A DNA stretch of 64,000 bases from Streptomyces sp. 1-11. GTDB lineage: Bacteria; Actinomycetota; Actinomycetes; Streptomycetales; Streptomycetaceae. The DNA lies in assembly GCF_007176755.1 (NCBI RefSeq), contig NZ_BJTV01000004.1, forward strand, positions 310,001-374,000, written 5' to 3'. Every line of letters starts with the position of its first letter. Position 1 is the first letter of the stretch. The notes under the pieces were generated by a model, which was not told the origin of the DNA, searched no databases, and saw only the letters and a program-made list of their open reading frames with translations. A program made the translations under genes and the position numbers. This document shows, one piece after another, positions 44,288-53,166 of this stretch.

Positions 44288-44316
44288 TCGAATCGCATCG
44301 GCTCGAACCGATTCGA
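44288..44316. promoter_or_regulatory. Composite inverted repeat upstream of the response regulator
   Basis: TCGAATCG (44288-44295) and CGATTCGA (44309-44316) are perfect arms. Nested ATCGG (44297-44301) and CCGAT (44308-44312) arms lie inside. The element sits in a 281-base AT-rich gap about 170 bases before the regulator gene and is a plausible operator, perhaps for autoregulation. Confidence 0.45.
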
Positions 44317-44488
44317 TCTTCGGGTGATCGACAGCATGTCCGAATTGAACGGATTGTTACTCACTAGATCGTGATCATTTCCTAAAGGCGCACGGCTCCG
44401 CTGCCGAAGACGACTGTGACCCTGAAAGCACGTTTCGTCCCGGCTTCCTCCCCACAAGCCGGCCCCGTCCCCCCACCCAGGAGGCCTG

Positions 44489-45148
44489 GTGTCCGTTCTC
44501 CTCGAGCAGCCCGCAAGCCTGGTCGCCTACCGCCCGAACAAGCCGACCGCCATGGTGGTCGTGGCCGACCCGCGCGTCCGTTCCACCGTCACCCGCCATC
44601 TGTGGGCGCTCGGTGTACGCGACGTCATCGAGGCCTCGTCCGTCGCGGAGGCTCGTCCCCGCATCGGCAACCCCCGCGACATCTGCGTCGCCGACGTCCA
44701 CCTGCCCGACGGCTCCGGCCTGACCCTGCTGTCCGAGACCCGCGCCGCGGGCTGGCCCAACGGGCTGGCCCTCTCGGCCGCCGACGACATCGGCGCCGTC
44801 CGCAACGCCCTGGCGGGCGGAGTCAAGGGCTACGTGGTCACCGGAACCCGTACCAACATCGGCCTTCCCAGCCGGCCCGGCGCCGCTCCCCTCGGCGCCG
44901 CCGCCCGTATGCACCGCCGCCCCCCGGGTGCCCCGAGCCACCCGGGCGGCTACCGCGAGCTGTCCGGGCGGGAGGTGGAGGTGCTCCGCCTGGTCGCGGA
45001 AGGCCAGTCGAACAAGGCCATCGGCGTCTCCATGGGCCTGTCCGCGCTGACCGTGAAGAGCCACCTGGCCCGCATCGCCCGCAAACTCGGCACCGGCGAC
45101 CGGGCCGGCATGGTGGCCGTGGCGCTGCGGACCGGCATCATCCACTGA
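44489..45148 (+). CDS. Orphan LuxR-type response regulator
   Basis: 219 residues from a GTG behind AGGAGG. The N-terminal receiver has the phosphorylation-site pattern CVADVHLPDGSG and the switch residues LALSAADD and GVKGYVV, but the usual acidic pair at its start is reduced (VVVADPRVR). The C-terminal LuxR helix-turn-helix (YRELSGREVEVLRLVAEGQSN ... VKSHLARIARKLG) binds DNA. No histidine kinase is encoded nearby, so phosphorylation may be absent or supplied from elsewhere. It sits between DUF3000 and rnd, ending in a strong hairpin. Confidence 0.88.
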   Translation: MSVLLEQPASLVAYRPNKPTAMVVVADPRVRSTVTRHLWALGVRDVIEASSVAEARPRIGNPRDICVADVHLPDGSGLTLLSETRAAGWPNGLALSAADDIGAVRNALAGGVKGYVVTGTRTNIGLPSRPGAAPLGAAARMHRRPPGAPSHPGGYRELSGREVEVLRLVAEGQSNKAIGVSMGLSALTVKSHLARIARKLGTGDRAGMVAVALRTGIIH

Positions 45149-45256
45149 CCCGTCCACCGACCCCCTGCCGATTCCTCCGTACCGACCCGTGAGCGCGTCA
45201 TTCGTTCACTCATATGAACCGGAAGTTTCACCGGCCTGACTGGTTTACGACCCTGT

Positions 45257-45292
45257 GGCGCCCGTCGACGGAACGTTCCGTCGACGGGCGCC
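45257..45292. terminator. Perfect 36-base palindrome (terminator)
   Basis: GGCGCCCGTCGACGGAAC (45257-45274) is followed at once by its exact reverse complement (45275-45292), a stem of up to 18 pairs. It lies 109 bases after the regulator and 25 bases before rnd. It fits a strong terminator, although the distance to the stop and the lack of a loop are unusual. Confidence 0.6.
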
Positions 45293-45317
45293 GTCCGTGC
45301 CCGGATACCCTTGACAG

Positions 45318-46613
45318 GTGACCGACGCCCAAGAGACCGCATCAGACAGTTCCGTGCGCACCACCGGAGCCACCCCTCCGGACGACGCCGGGGCTTCTGT
45401 GCTGGGGGCGCCGACTCCGCTGCTCGAACCCCGCGAGGGCATCCCGCCCGTGATCGCCGACGAGGAGGCGCTCGCCGAGGTGATCGCCGCCTTCGCCGCG
45501 GGCTCCGGCCCCGTCGCCGTGGACGCCGAGCGCGCCTCCGGCTACCGCTACGGCCAGCGCGCCTACCTGGTGCAGCTCCGCCGGGAGGGTGCGGGCAGCG
45601 CGCTGATCGACCCCGTGGCCTGTCCCGATCTCTCCGGTCTCGGCGAGGCGCTGGCCGGCGTCGAGTGGGTGCTGCACGCCGCCACCCAGGACCTGCCCTG
45701 CCTGCGGGAAATAGGCATGGTGCCGACCCGGCTGTTCGACACCGAGCTGGCCGGCCGGCTCGCCGGGTTCCCCCGGGTCGGCCTCGGCGCCATGGTGGAG
45801 GGCGTGCTCGGCTTCGTCCTGGAGAAGGGCCACTCCGCCGTCGACTGGTCGACCCGGCCGCTGCCCGAGCCCTGGCTCCGCTACGCCGCCCTCGACGTGG
45901 AACTCCTGGTCGACCTGCGCGACGCCCTGGAGAAGGAGCTGGACCGGCAGGGCAAGCTCGACTGGGCGTTGCAGGAGTTCGCGGCGATCGCGGCGGCGCC
46001 GCCCGCCGAGCCCCGCAAGGAGCCCTGGCGGCGTACGTCCGGGATGCACAAGGTGCGGCGGCGCCGGCAGCTCGCCGTCGTGCGCGAGCTGTGGGAGACG
46101 CGGGACCGGATCGCCCAGCGGCGGGACGTGTCCCCGGGCAAGGTGCTGTCGGACGCGGCCATCGTGGAGGCCGCGCTCTCGCTCCCGGCCAACGTGCATG
46201 CGCTGGCCGCGCTCAACGGCTTCGGGCACCGGGTGGGACGCCGGCAGCTGGAGCAGTGGCAGGCGGCGGTCGACCGGGCCAGGGCGCTGCCCGAGGCGCA
46301 GCTGCCCCAGCCGGGGCAGCCGGTCACCGGACCGCCGCCGCCGCGGGCGTGGGCCGACAAGGACCCCGCCGCCGCGGCCCGGCTGGCGGCCGCACGGGCG
46401 GGGGTGTCGGCGCTGGCCGAGCAGCTCGGCATGCCGCAGGAGAACCTGGTCTCCCCCGACACCGTGCGACGGGTGTGCTGGGAGCCGCCGGCCCCGGTGG
46501 ACGCCGGGACGGTGGCGGACGCGCTGGCCGGCCACGGGGCGCGGCCCTGGCAGGTGGAGCAGGTGACCCCCGTGCTGGTCGCGGCGCTGTCCGGCGCGGG
46601 CACGGGCGCCTGA
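45318..46613 (+). CDS. rnd: Ribonuclease D family 3'-5' exoribonuclease
   Basis: 431 residues. The DEDD exonuclease sites are visible as VAVDAERASGYRYG (Asp, Glu), LHAATQDLPCLREIG (Asp) and LRYAALDVELLVDL (Tyr, Asp). An HRDC domain follows (about residues 235-310; RRRQLAVVRELWETRDRIAQ). It trims stable RNAs and tRNA precursors from the 3' end. The GTG start at 45318 lies just after the 36-base palindrome. A strong hairpin follows the stop at 46716-46752. Confidence 0.93.
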   Translation: MTDAQETASDSSVRTTGATPPDDAGASVLGAPTPLLEPREGIPPVIADEEALAEVIAAFAAGSGPVAVDAERASGYRYGQRAYLVQLRREGAGSALIDPVACPDLSGLGEALAGVEWVLHAATQDLPCLREIGMVPTRLFDTELAGRLAGFPRVGLGAMVEGVLGFVLEKGHSAVDWSTRPLPEPWLRYAALDVELLVDLRDALEKELDRQGKLDWALQEFAAIAAAPPAEPRKEPWRRTSGMHKVRRRRQLAVVRELWETRDRIAQRRDVSPGKVLSDAAIVEAALSLPANVHALAALNGFGHRVGRRQLEQWQAAVDRARALPEAQLPQPGQPVTGPPPPRAWADKDPAAAARLAAARAGVSALAEQLGMPQENLVSPDTVRRVCWEPPAPVDAGTVADALAGHGARPWQVEQVTPVLVAALSGAGTGA

Positions 46614-46715
46614 AGCGGAACCCGAACGTCGAATTCACGCCAAGATCCTGGGTGCGTCCGGGCGCCCCGCTCAGCGGTTCCGAGACGCGGCGCGCACGCC
46701 CCGCCGCGTGGCGCC

Positions 46716-46752
46716 CGAGGGCCCGCGTCCCCTTGAGGGGCGCGGGCCCTCG
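46716..46752 (+). terminator. rnd terminator
   Basis: CGAGGGCCCGCG (46716-46727) and CGCGGGCCCTCG (46741-46752) form a perfect 12-base stem, with an inner CCCC/GGGG pairing in the loop. It lies about 100 bases after rnd in a 326-base gap. Confidence 0.7.
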
Positions 46753-46875
46753 CCGTGCCGCCGGCGGGAACGGGTGCGGCCCGCACCCGGTACGCGACGG
46801 CTGCCGCGAGGACTCGGCGCCTCCATCGGTGTGACGTTCACCGCTCCCGCCGGGGGGAGGACTGGGCAGTCACGT

Positions 46876-46891
46876 TACTCACAAGTAGCAT
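46876..46891 (+). promoter_or_regulatory. fadAB -10 with an overlapping operator-like dyad
   Basis: TAGCAT (46886-46891) is a good -10 sequence, 48 bases before fadA. The inverted repeat TACT-CACA-AGTA (46876-46887) overlaps it, a placement and form typical of TetR/FadR-like repressors of fatty-acid genes. No clear -35 is visible, and no repressor gene is adjacent. Confidence 0.45.
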
Positions 46892-46939
46892 GGCCCGTAA
46901 GCAAGCGCTCAGCATCCCGCACCCTGGAGGAGAGCCATC

Positions 46940-48160
46940 GTGCCTCGTACCGTCAGGGACGTCGTCTTCGTAGACGGCGTCCGCACCCCGTTCGGCAAGG
47001 CGGGCCCGAAGGGCATCTACCACGAGACCCGTGCCGACGACCTCGTCGTCAAGGCGATCCGGGAGCTGCTGCGCCGCAACCCCGGTCTGGACCCGAAGAA
47101 GATCGACGAGGTGGCCATCGCGGCGACCACGCAGATCGGTGACCAGGGCCTGACCCTCGGCCGCACGGCCGGCATCCTCGCGGGCCTGCCGCAGTCCGTC
47201 CCCGGCTACTCGATCGACCGCATGTGCGCCGGCGCCCTGACCGCCGTGACGACCACCGCCGGTTCGATCGCCTTCGGCGCCTACGACGCCGTCATCGCCG
47301 GTGGCGTCGAGCACATGGGCCGCCACCCGATGGGCGAGGGCGTGGACCCCAACCCGCGGTTCGTGAGCGAGAAGCTGGTCGACGAGTCCGCCCTGTTCAT
47401 GGGCATGACCGCCGAGAACCTGCACGACCGCTACCCGCACATCACCAAGCTGCGCGCCGACGAGTACGCCGTGCGCTCGCAGGAGAAGGCCGCCAAGGCG
47501 TACGCCAACGGCAAGATCCAGGCCGACCTGGTCCCGATCTCGGTGCGCCGCACCAGCCCCGAGGCCGGCGAGACGGGCTGGGGCCTGGTCACCGCCGACG
47601 AGCCGATGCGCCCGGGCACCACCCTGGAGAACCTCTCCGGTCTGAAGACCCCGTTCCGCGTGCACGGCCGGGTCACCGCCGGCAACGCGGCCGGCCTGAA
47701 CGACGGCGCCACCGCGTCGATCATCGCGAGCGAGGACTTCGCCCGCGAGAACGGCCTGCCGGTCAAGATGCGCCTGGTCTCCTACGCCTTCGCCGGCGTC
47801 GAGCCCGAGGTGATGGGCTACGGCCCGATCCCGGCCACGGAGAAGGCCCTCGCCAAGGCGGGTCTGTCCATCTCCGACATCGGCCTGTTCGAGATCAACG
47901 AGGCCTTCGCCGTCCAGGTGCTGGCCTTCCTGGACCACTACGGCATCGCGGACGACGACGAGCGCGTCAACCAGTACGGCGGCGCGATCGCCTTCGGCCA
48001 CCCGCTCGCCTCCTCCGGCGTCCGGCTGATGACCCAGCTGGCCCGCCAGTTCGAGGAGCAGCCGCACGTCCGCTACGGCCTGACCACCATGTGCGTCGGC
48101 TTCGGCATGGGCGCGACGGTCATCTGGGAGAACCCGCACTTCGACGGAGGCGACAAGTGA
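46940..48160 (+). CDS. fadA: Acetyl-CoA acetyltransferase / 3-ketoacyl-CoA thiolase
   Basis: 406 residues; the thiolase that splits 3-ketoacyl-CoA in the last step of beta-oxidation. The acyl-accepting cysteine lies in IDRMCAGALTAV, the base histidine in IAFGHPLASSG and the second catalytic cysteine in TTMCVGFGMG. The GTG at 46940 has GGAGGAGAG upstream. Its stop overlaps the fadB start by 4 bases. The two proteins form the fatty-acid oxidation complex. Confidence 0.93.
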   Translation: MPRTVRDVVFVDGVRTPFGKAGPKGIYHETRADDLVVKAIRELLRRNPGLDPKKIDEVAIAATTQIGDQGLTLGRTAGILAGLPQSVPGYSIDRMCAGALTAVTTTAGSIAFGAYDAVIAGGVEHMGRHPMGEGVDPNPRFVSEKLVDESALFMGMTAENLHDRYPHITKLRADEYAVRSQEKAAKAYANGKIQADLVPISVRRTSPEAGETGWGLVTADEPMRPGTTLENLSGLKTPFRVHGRVTAGNAAGLNDGATASIIASEDFARENGLPVKMRLVSYAFAGVEPEVMGYGPIPATEKALAKAGLSISDIGLFEINEAFAVQVLAFLDHYGIADDDERVNQYGGAIAFGHPLASSGVRLMTQLARQFEEQPHVRYGLTTMCVGFGMGATVIWENPHFDGGDK

Positions 48161-50286
48161 GCACCACCGCTGAACTCCTGAAGGGTGCGGCCGAGCTGTT
48201 CCCGGACGAGGTCGTCACGCAGGCGCACGTGCGCCACTTCGACCTGCCCATGGGCGCCGGGCGCTTCGCGCTCATCACCCTGGACAACGGCCTGGACCAC
48301 ACCAAGCCGACCACCTTCGGCCCGGCCTCGCTGGCGAACCTGAACACCGCCATCGACCAGGTCGAGAAGGAGGCCGCGGACGGCGGCATCGTCGGCGTCG
48401 GCATCACCGGCAAGCCGTTCATCTTCGCGGTCGGCGCCGACCTCAAGGGCGTCGAGCTGCTGACGCGGCACGAGGACGCGCTGGCCATCGGCAAGGGCGG
48501 CCACGAGGTCTTCAAGCGCCTGTCGAAGCTGGCCGTGCCCACCTTCGCCTACTACAACGGCGCGGCGATGGGCGGCGGCGTCGAGGTCGGCCTGCACTGC
48601 GCCTACCGGACCGTTTCCGCGGCGATCCCGGCGTTCTCGCTGCCCGAGGTCTTCCTCGGCCTGGTCCCCGGCTGGGGCGGCTGCGCGCTGCTGCCGAACC
48701 TGATCGGCGCCGACAAGGCCGTCTCGGTCATCATCGAGAACAGCCTCAACCAGAACAAGCAGCTCAAGGGCGAGCAGGTCTACGAGCTCGGGATCGCCGA
48801 CGCGATCTTCGAGGGCGCCGACTTCCTCGAGCAGTCGCTGATCTGGACGGCGGCCGTCCTCAAGGGCGAGATCGTCGTCGAGCGCCCGGCGATCGACCGC
48901 GGCGAGGCCTGGGACCAGGCCGTCGCCCGGGGCCGCTTCGTCGCGGACTCCAAGGTGCACGGTGCGGCCCCGGCCGCCTACCGCGCCCTGGACATCATCG
49001 CGGCCGCCAAGGACGGCGACCTGCAGCGGGGCTACGACGCCGAGGACCAGGCCCTCGCGGACCTGATCATGGGCGGCGAACTGCGCGCCGGCATCTACTC
49101 GTTCAACCTCGTCCAGAAGCGCGGCAAGCGTCCCGCGGGCGCCCCGGACAAGAACCTGGCCCGCCCGGTCACCAAGGTCGGCGTCGTCGGCGCCGGTCTG
49201 ATGGCCAGCCAGCTCGCCCTGCTGTTCCTGCGTCGCCTGGAGGTGCCGGTCGTCCTGACCGACATCGACCAGGAGCGCGTCGACAAGGGCGTGGGTTACG
49301 TCCACGCCGAGATCGACAAGCTGCTCGGCAAGGGCCGGATCAACCAGGACAAGGCCAACCGCCTCAAGGCGCTGGTGACCGGTGTCCTGGACAAGGCCGA
49401 GGGCTTCTCGAACGCCGACTTCGTCATCGAGGCGGTCTTCGAGGAGATCGGCGTCAAGCAGCAGGTGTTCGCGGAGGTCGAGGCGGTCGCCCCGGCGCAC
49501 GCGATCCTCGCCACCAACACCTCCTCGCTGTCGGTGTCGGAGATGGCGTCGAAGCTGAAGCACCCCGAGCGGGTCGTCGGCTTCCACTTCTTCAACCCGG
49601 TCGCGATCCTTCCGCTGCTGGAGATCGTCCGCGGCGAGAAGACCGACGACGCCTCGCTGGCCACGGCCTTCGCCGTCGCCAAGAAGCTGAAGAAGACCGC
49701 GGTCCTCACCAAGGACGCCCCGGCGTTCGTCGTGAACCGCATCCTGACCCGCTTCATGGGCGAGATCCAGAACGTGATCGACGAGGGCACCCCGGTCGAG
49801 GTCGCCGAGAAGGCGATCGAGCCGCTCGGCCTGCCGATGTCCCCGCTGGTCCTGCTGGAGCTGGTCGGCCCGGCGATCGGCCTGCACGTCTCGGAGACCC
49901 TCAACCGGGCCTTCCCGGACCGCTTCACGGTCTCCCCGAACCTCGCGGCCGTCGTCAAGGCGGGCAAGCGCGGCTTCTACGTCTACGACAGCGGCAAGCC
50001 CGAGCTGGACCCGGAGGTCGCCGCGCTGCTGAAGCAGGGCGACTCCGTCCTGACGGAGGAGCAGGTCCGCGCCCGCGTCCTCGACGCGGTGGCCCAGGAG
50101 ATCGGCCTGATGCTCGACGAGGGCGTCGTCGCCGAGGCCCAGGACATCGACCTCTGCCTGATCACGGGCGCCGGCTGGCCCTTCCACCTGGGCGGCATCA
50201 CGCCGTACCTGGACCGCGAGGGTGTCTCCGAGCGGGTGAACGGGAAGCGGTTCCTGGCGGCGGGCGTGGCGAGCGTGCCGGCGTAG
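48157..50286 (+). CDS. fadB: Fatty-acid oxidation complex alpha subunit (enoyl-CoA hydratase / 3-hydroxyacyl-CoA dehydrogenase)
   Basis: 709 residues. The N-terminal hydratase (ITGKPFIFAVGADLKG; FAYYNGAAMGGGVEVGL) is followed by an NAD-binding 3-hydroxyacyl-CoA dehydrogenase (VGVVGAGLMASQLALLF; FVIEAVFEEIGVKQQVF; GFHFFNPV). Together with the upstream thiolase it performs three beta-oxidation steps. The GTG overlaps the thiolase stop, so both are translationally coupled. Length is normal. A hairpin follows at 50311-50365, shared with the converging glycosyltransferase gene. Confidence 0.94.
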   Translation: MSTTAELLKGAAELFPDEVVTQAHVRHFDLPMGAGRFALITLDNGLDHTKPTTFGPASLANLNTAIDQVEKEAADGGIVGVGITGKPFIFAVGADLKGVELLTRHEDALAIGKGGHEVFKRLSKLAVPTFAYYNGAAMGGGVEVGLHCAYRTVSAAIPAFSLPEVFLGLVPGWGGCALLPNLIGADKAVSVIIENSLNQNKQLKGEQVYELGIADAIFEGADFLEQSLIWTAAVLKGEIVVERPAIDRGEAWDQAVARGRFVADSKVHGAAPAAYRALDIIAAAKDGDLQRGYDAEDQALADLIMGGELRAGIYSFNLVQKRGKRPAGAPDKNLARPVTKVGVVGAGLMASQLALLFLRRLEVPVVLTDIDQERVDKGVGYVHAEIDKLLGKGRINQDKANRLKALVTGVLDKAEGFSNADFVIEAVFEEIGVKQQVFAEVEAVAPAHAILATNTSSLSVSEMASKLKHPERVVGFHFFNPVAILPLLEIVRGEKTDDASLATAFAVAKKLKKTAVLTKDAPAFVVNRILTRFMGEIQNVIDEGTPVEVAEKAIEPLGLPMSPLVLLELVGPAIGLHVSETLNRAFPDRFTVSPNLAAVVKAGKRGFYVYDSGKPELDPEVAALLKQGDSVLTEEQVRARVLDAVAQEIGLMLDEGVVAEAQDIDLCLITGAGWPFHLGGITPYLDREGVSERVNGKRFLAAGVASVPA

Positions 50287-50310
50287 GCGTTCCGCCCGCG
50301 CGAAGCTCCG

Positions 50311-50365
50311 AGGCGTGGGGCGACCGCGGACCGGCTGCGGCCGGTCGCGTGGTCCCCCCACGCCT
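50311..50365. terminator. Bidirectional terminator between fadB and the glycopolymer cluster
   Basis: AGGCGTGGGG (50311-50320) and CCCCACGCCT (50356-50365) pair perfectly around a GC-rich internal stem. The hairpin lies in an 88-base convergent gap and can serve both directions. Confidence 0.7.
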
Positions 50366-50374
50366 CTTCGTGTC

Positions 50375-53116
50375 TCACACGTCCGACGCGGCCAGCTCCG
50401 CGATCGCGGCCGTCGCGCGGGCGCAGTTGTCGCGGTCCTCGAAGGCGAAGAACGCGCGCGCCCGGTAGTCGTACTCCGGCTCGCGGACACACCCGTTGCC
50501 GAGGTAGCGGATCACTTCGTTGACCACTTCCTCCACGTTGCCGCACACCGGTCCGAACCCGTCCTGCGCCGCGTCGAAGTATCCCTTCCTGGCGTGCTTC
50601 GCCCAGTACTCGTCCGGGTCGAACCGGGCGTAGACGAGCGGCGTGCCGAGATAGGCCATGTCGAAGTGGACCGAGGACCAGTCGGTGATGAACAGGTCGC
50701 ACTGGCGCAGCGCCGTCTGGACGCTGACCTTCGTCTGGTCCAGGCGCTGCACCCGGGGGTGGTCCGGTACGACCCCGCCGACCATGTTGCGCATCTCGTA
50801 GTGCGGCAGGAAGTCGAGCACGTAGTCGTAGTGCTCGAGCGCCTCCATCAGCTTCGGGTGGCTCAGGAACTGCACCAGGAACTCCCGGTAGGTCGACTCC
50901 CGGAAGATCTCGTCGACCGCGTCCTGGCCGGCGCCGTCCTGCTGGAGGTAGGACGGGACGGTCAGGTACTTGCGCCAGGTCGGCATCAGCAGCACACGCC
51001 GCCGGCCGCGGTCCGGCTGCAGCGCGTCGAACCGCGGGAAGCCCAGCGCCTTGGCCTGGTCCCCGTAGTGCATGTGCTCGGAGAAGTACCGGGCCTCCCG
51101 GTCACTGGTGGCGAACACCAGGTCCACACCGGTGCGGTTGCGGTGCAGGGCCTTGCTGCCGTCCTCGTCGGTGACGCCGTGCTGCAGGAAGACCCGCCGG
51201 GCCCCCACGCGCCAGTTCAGGTGCTTGAGGTACTTCGTGCGGTCCCAGCCGTCGGGGAGCATGTACGAGTCGATGTCGTAGGCGTTGATGAGCAGCGACG
51301 CGTGCAGCATCAGCAGCTTGTGCTTCCAGGAGCTGTGCGCCACCACGTTCCCCAGGCGCTTCAGCTTGGCCCGGTCCGCGCTGTCCTTGTCGATGACGTA
51401 GTAGGCCTTGCGGCGCCGCTCGTGCGTGCGCAGGTACCTGAACAGGTGCAGGCTGTTGTCCTGCGCGGTGTCCTTGCGCTCGCCGACCAGCCAGATCTCC
51501 TTGCGGCGGTAGAACCTGAGCGTGGCCCGCCGGATGGCGCGGGCGCGCCAGAAGGGCGCCTTGCGCTGCTTCTGCTCCTCGTCCATGCCCTCGAGGAACT
51601 TCTCCCAGGCCCGGTCGCCGTCCCGGCCCAGCGCCTCCTTGACCACCAGCACCGCGTTGTCCTTCCCCTTCGACAGCGGGAGGATCCACCGGTCCGCGAC
51701 CTTCATGGGGCGGGCGGCGCGCAGCATCGCGGTGGTGGTCATGCACGGGCGCGAGACGTCGCGGCCGGCGGTGCAGAACACCAGCTTCAGCGGGAACTCG
51801 CCGTCCTTGAGGGCGTCTGCCGGGACGAGCGCCTCGAAGCCGCCCCAGGCGAGGTCGTCGCGCGTCGCCAGCAGGTCGCTGCGCCACACCTGCTGCGCGG
51901 TCACCAGCTGCCCGCTCTTCTCCACCCACAGCTGCATGGGGTTGCGCATGGGCCGGCCCATCGGGAACCCGTTGAGCACGAACCGGCCGGCCACGAGGAT
52001 CCCGCCGGACCCGGGATCCGGCTGGATCCGTTCCACGTGCACGCTGGTGGCGGAGATCTTGGTCAGCGGGAGCAGCGCGCTCGGCACCGTGATGTCGAGG
52101 TAGAGGTCGCCGCCTCGCCCGTACACCCCGCTGATCTCCTGCTCCGGGCGCGCGAAGAGCTCGTAGAGGTTCATGTACATCGCCAGGAACGGCACCCGGT
52201 GGCGGGTGTCGTGGGTGGAGGCCAGGACCGCGTCGGGCGGCACCTGCGTGTAGACGGCGCGGGCCCGGTAGAAGAGCCTGAGCAGTTCCTCCTCCGGCAG
52301 CACCTGCGGCGCGCGCAGGGCGAAGCCCTGGTAGCTGCGCACCAGGAACCGGTTGAGGACCTCCTGCCGGTGGCCGGAGAGGCGGGGGCGGAGCGTCATC
52401 AGGTACTCCTCCAGGAGGAGGTGGTCCCAGTAGTTCTCCGTGCGCTCCCACAGCTTGTCCATGGTGGAGTCCGCGGCAGCGCGCTTGCGGTACCGGTAGA
52501 CCACGTTCGGCACCATCGCGATGCGGTCCGCGAGCAGCATGGCGGGAACAGAGAAGAAGGCGTCCTCGAAGTGCACTCCCTCGCGGAACCGGATGTCGTT
52601 CGCGCGGATGAACTCGACGTCGAAGAGCTTGTGGCAGGCGCTGCCGCCGTGGATCATCTCCGGGATGTTCTCGATCCCGGGATGCACCTGGACATGCTTG
52701 GCGAAGTAGCGGAGCCAGGGCCAGTTGGTCTCCTCCGGGAAGGTCTCCATGCGTCCGATCGTGAGCGGCACGCGCTCCTTGACCGCCGTGCGCCACATGG
52801 TCTCCAGGGCGTCGTCGGGCAGGACGTCGTCGGAGTCGCAGAAGGTGACGTAGCGGGCGCTGACCAGTTCGAGACCCGCGTTCCTGGCGCCGCCGGCCTT
52901 TCCCTCGGGGTGCACGAGCGCCCACACGTTCTGATGCCGAGCGGCGAAGTCCGCGGCGATCGCGGGCGAGTCGTCGTCACTGCCGTTGTCGACGAGGATC
53001 ACCTGGCAGCGGCTGAAGATGGTCTGCCGCGCCAGCGAGTCGAGGCACTCCTGGAGGTATCTCGCGACGTTGAAGACGGGCACGACGACGGCGACGTCGT
53101 AGAGGGGATCGAACAC
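50375..53116 (-). CDS. Bifunctional GT2 glycosyltransferase / TagF-like CDP-glycerol glycerophosphotransferase
   Basis: 913 residues. The N-terminal GT2 fold has VVVPVFNVARYLQECLDSL, VILVDNGSDDDS and the DxD-type FCDSDDVL. A beta-rich middle part (about 320-480) joins it to a TagF-like domain (about 500-900) with the catalytic-site pattern FLQHGVTDED and ITDWSSVHFDMAYLGTPLVY. Such enzymes make polyol-phosphate or glycosylated wall polymers at the inner membrane face. The GTG at 53116 has AGGAG 7 bases upstream. It is the last gene of a leftward cluster of three paralogues; the gene at 54664-57414 has the same architecture. The exact polymer is unknown. Confidence 0.85.
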   Translation of the reverse strand: MFDPLYDVAVVVPVFNVARYLQECLDSLARQTIFSRCQVILVDNGSDDDSPAIAADFAARHQNVWALVHPEGKAGGARNAGLELVSARYVTFCDSDDVLPDDALETMWRTAVKERVPLTIGRMETFPEETNWPWLRYFAKHVQVHPGIENIPEMIHGGSACHKLFDVEFIRANDIRFREGVHFEDAFFSVPAMLLADRIAMVPNVVYRYRKRAAADSTMDKLWERTENYWDHLLLEEYLMTLRPRLSGHRQEVLNRFLVRSYQGFALRAPQVLPEEELLRLFYRARAVYTQVPPDAVLASTHDTRHRVPFLAMYMNLYELFARPEQEISGVYGRGGDLYLDITVPSALLPLTKISATSVHVERIQPDPGSGGILVAGRFVLNGFPMGRPMRNPMQLWVEKSGQLVTAQQVWRSDLLATRDDLAWGGFEALVPADALKDGEFPLKLVFCTAGRDVSRPCMTTTAMLRAARPMKVADRWILPLSKGKDNAVLVVKEALGRDGDRAWEKFLEGMDEEQKQRKAPFWRARAIRRATLRFYRRKEIWLVGERKDTAQDNSLHLFRYLRTHERRRKAYYVIDKDSADRAKLKRLGNVVAHSSWKHKLLMLHASLLINAYDIDSYMLPDGWDRTKYLKHLNWRVGARRVFLQHGVTDEDGSKALHRNRTGVDLVFATSDREARYFSEHMHYGDQAKALGFPRFDALQPDRGRRRVLLMPTWRKYLTVPSYLQQDGAGQDAVDEIFRESTYREFLVQFLSHPKLMEALEHYDYVLDFLPHYEMRNMVGGVVPDHPRVQRLDQTKVSVQTALRQCDLFITDWSSVHFDMAYLGTPLVYARFDPDEYWAKHARKGYFDAAQDGFGPVCGNVEEVVNEVIRYLGNGCVREPEYDYRARAFFAFEDRDNCARATAAIAELAASDV

Positions 53117-53166
53117 GTATGACTCCTGTTTTCTGCCGCAGACCCCATTTCTGGAGCGGACCCTGA

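Larger units (their letters stand above)
46614..46939. other. 326-base gap between rnd and fadA
   Basis: It holds the rnd terminator (46716-46752), then a GC-rich section with no visible feature, and from about 46830 the fadA promoter and its operator-like dyad (46876-46891). I see no gene in it. Confidence 0.6.
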
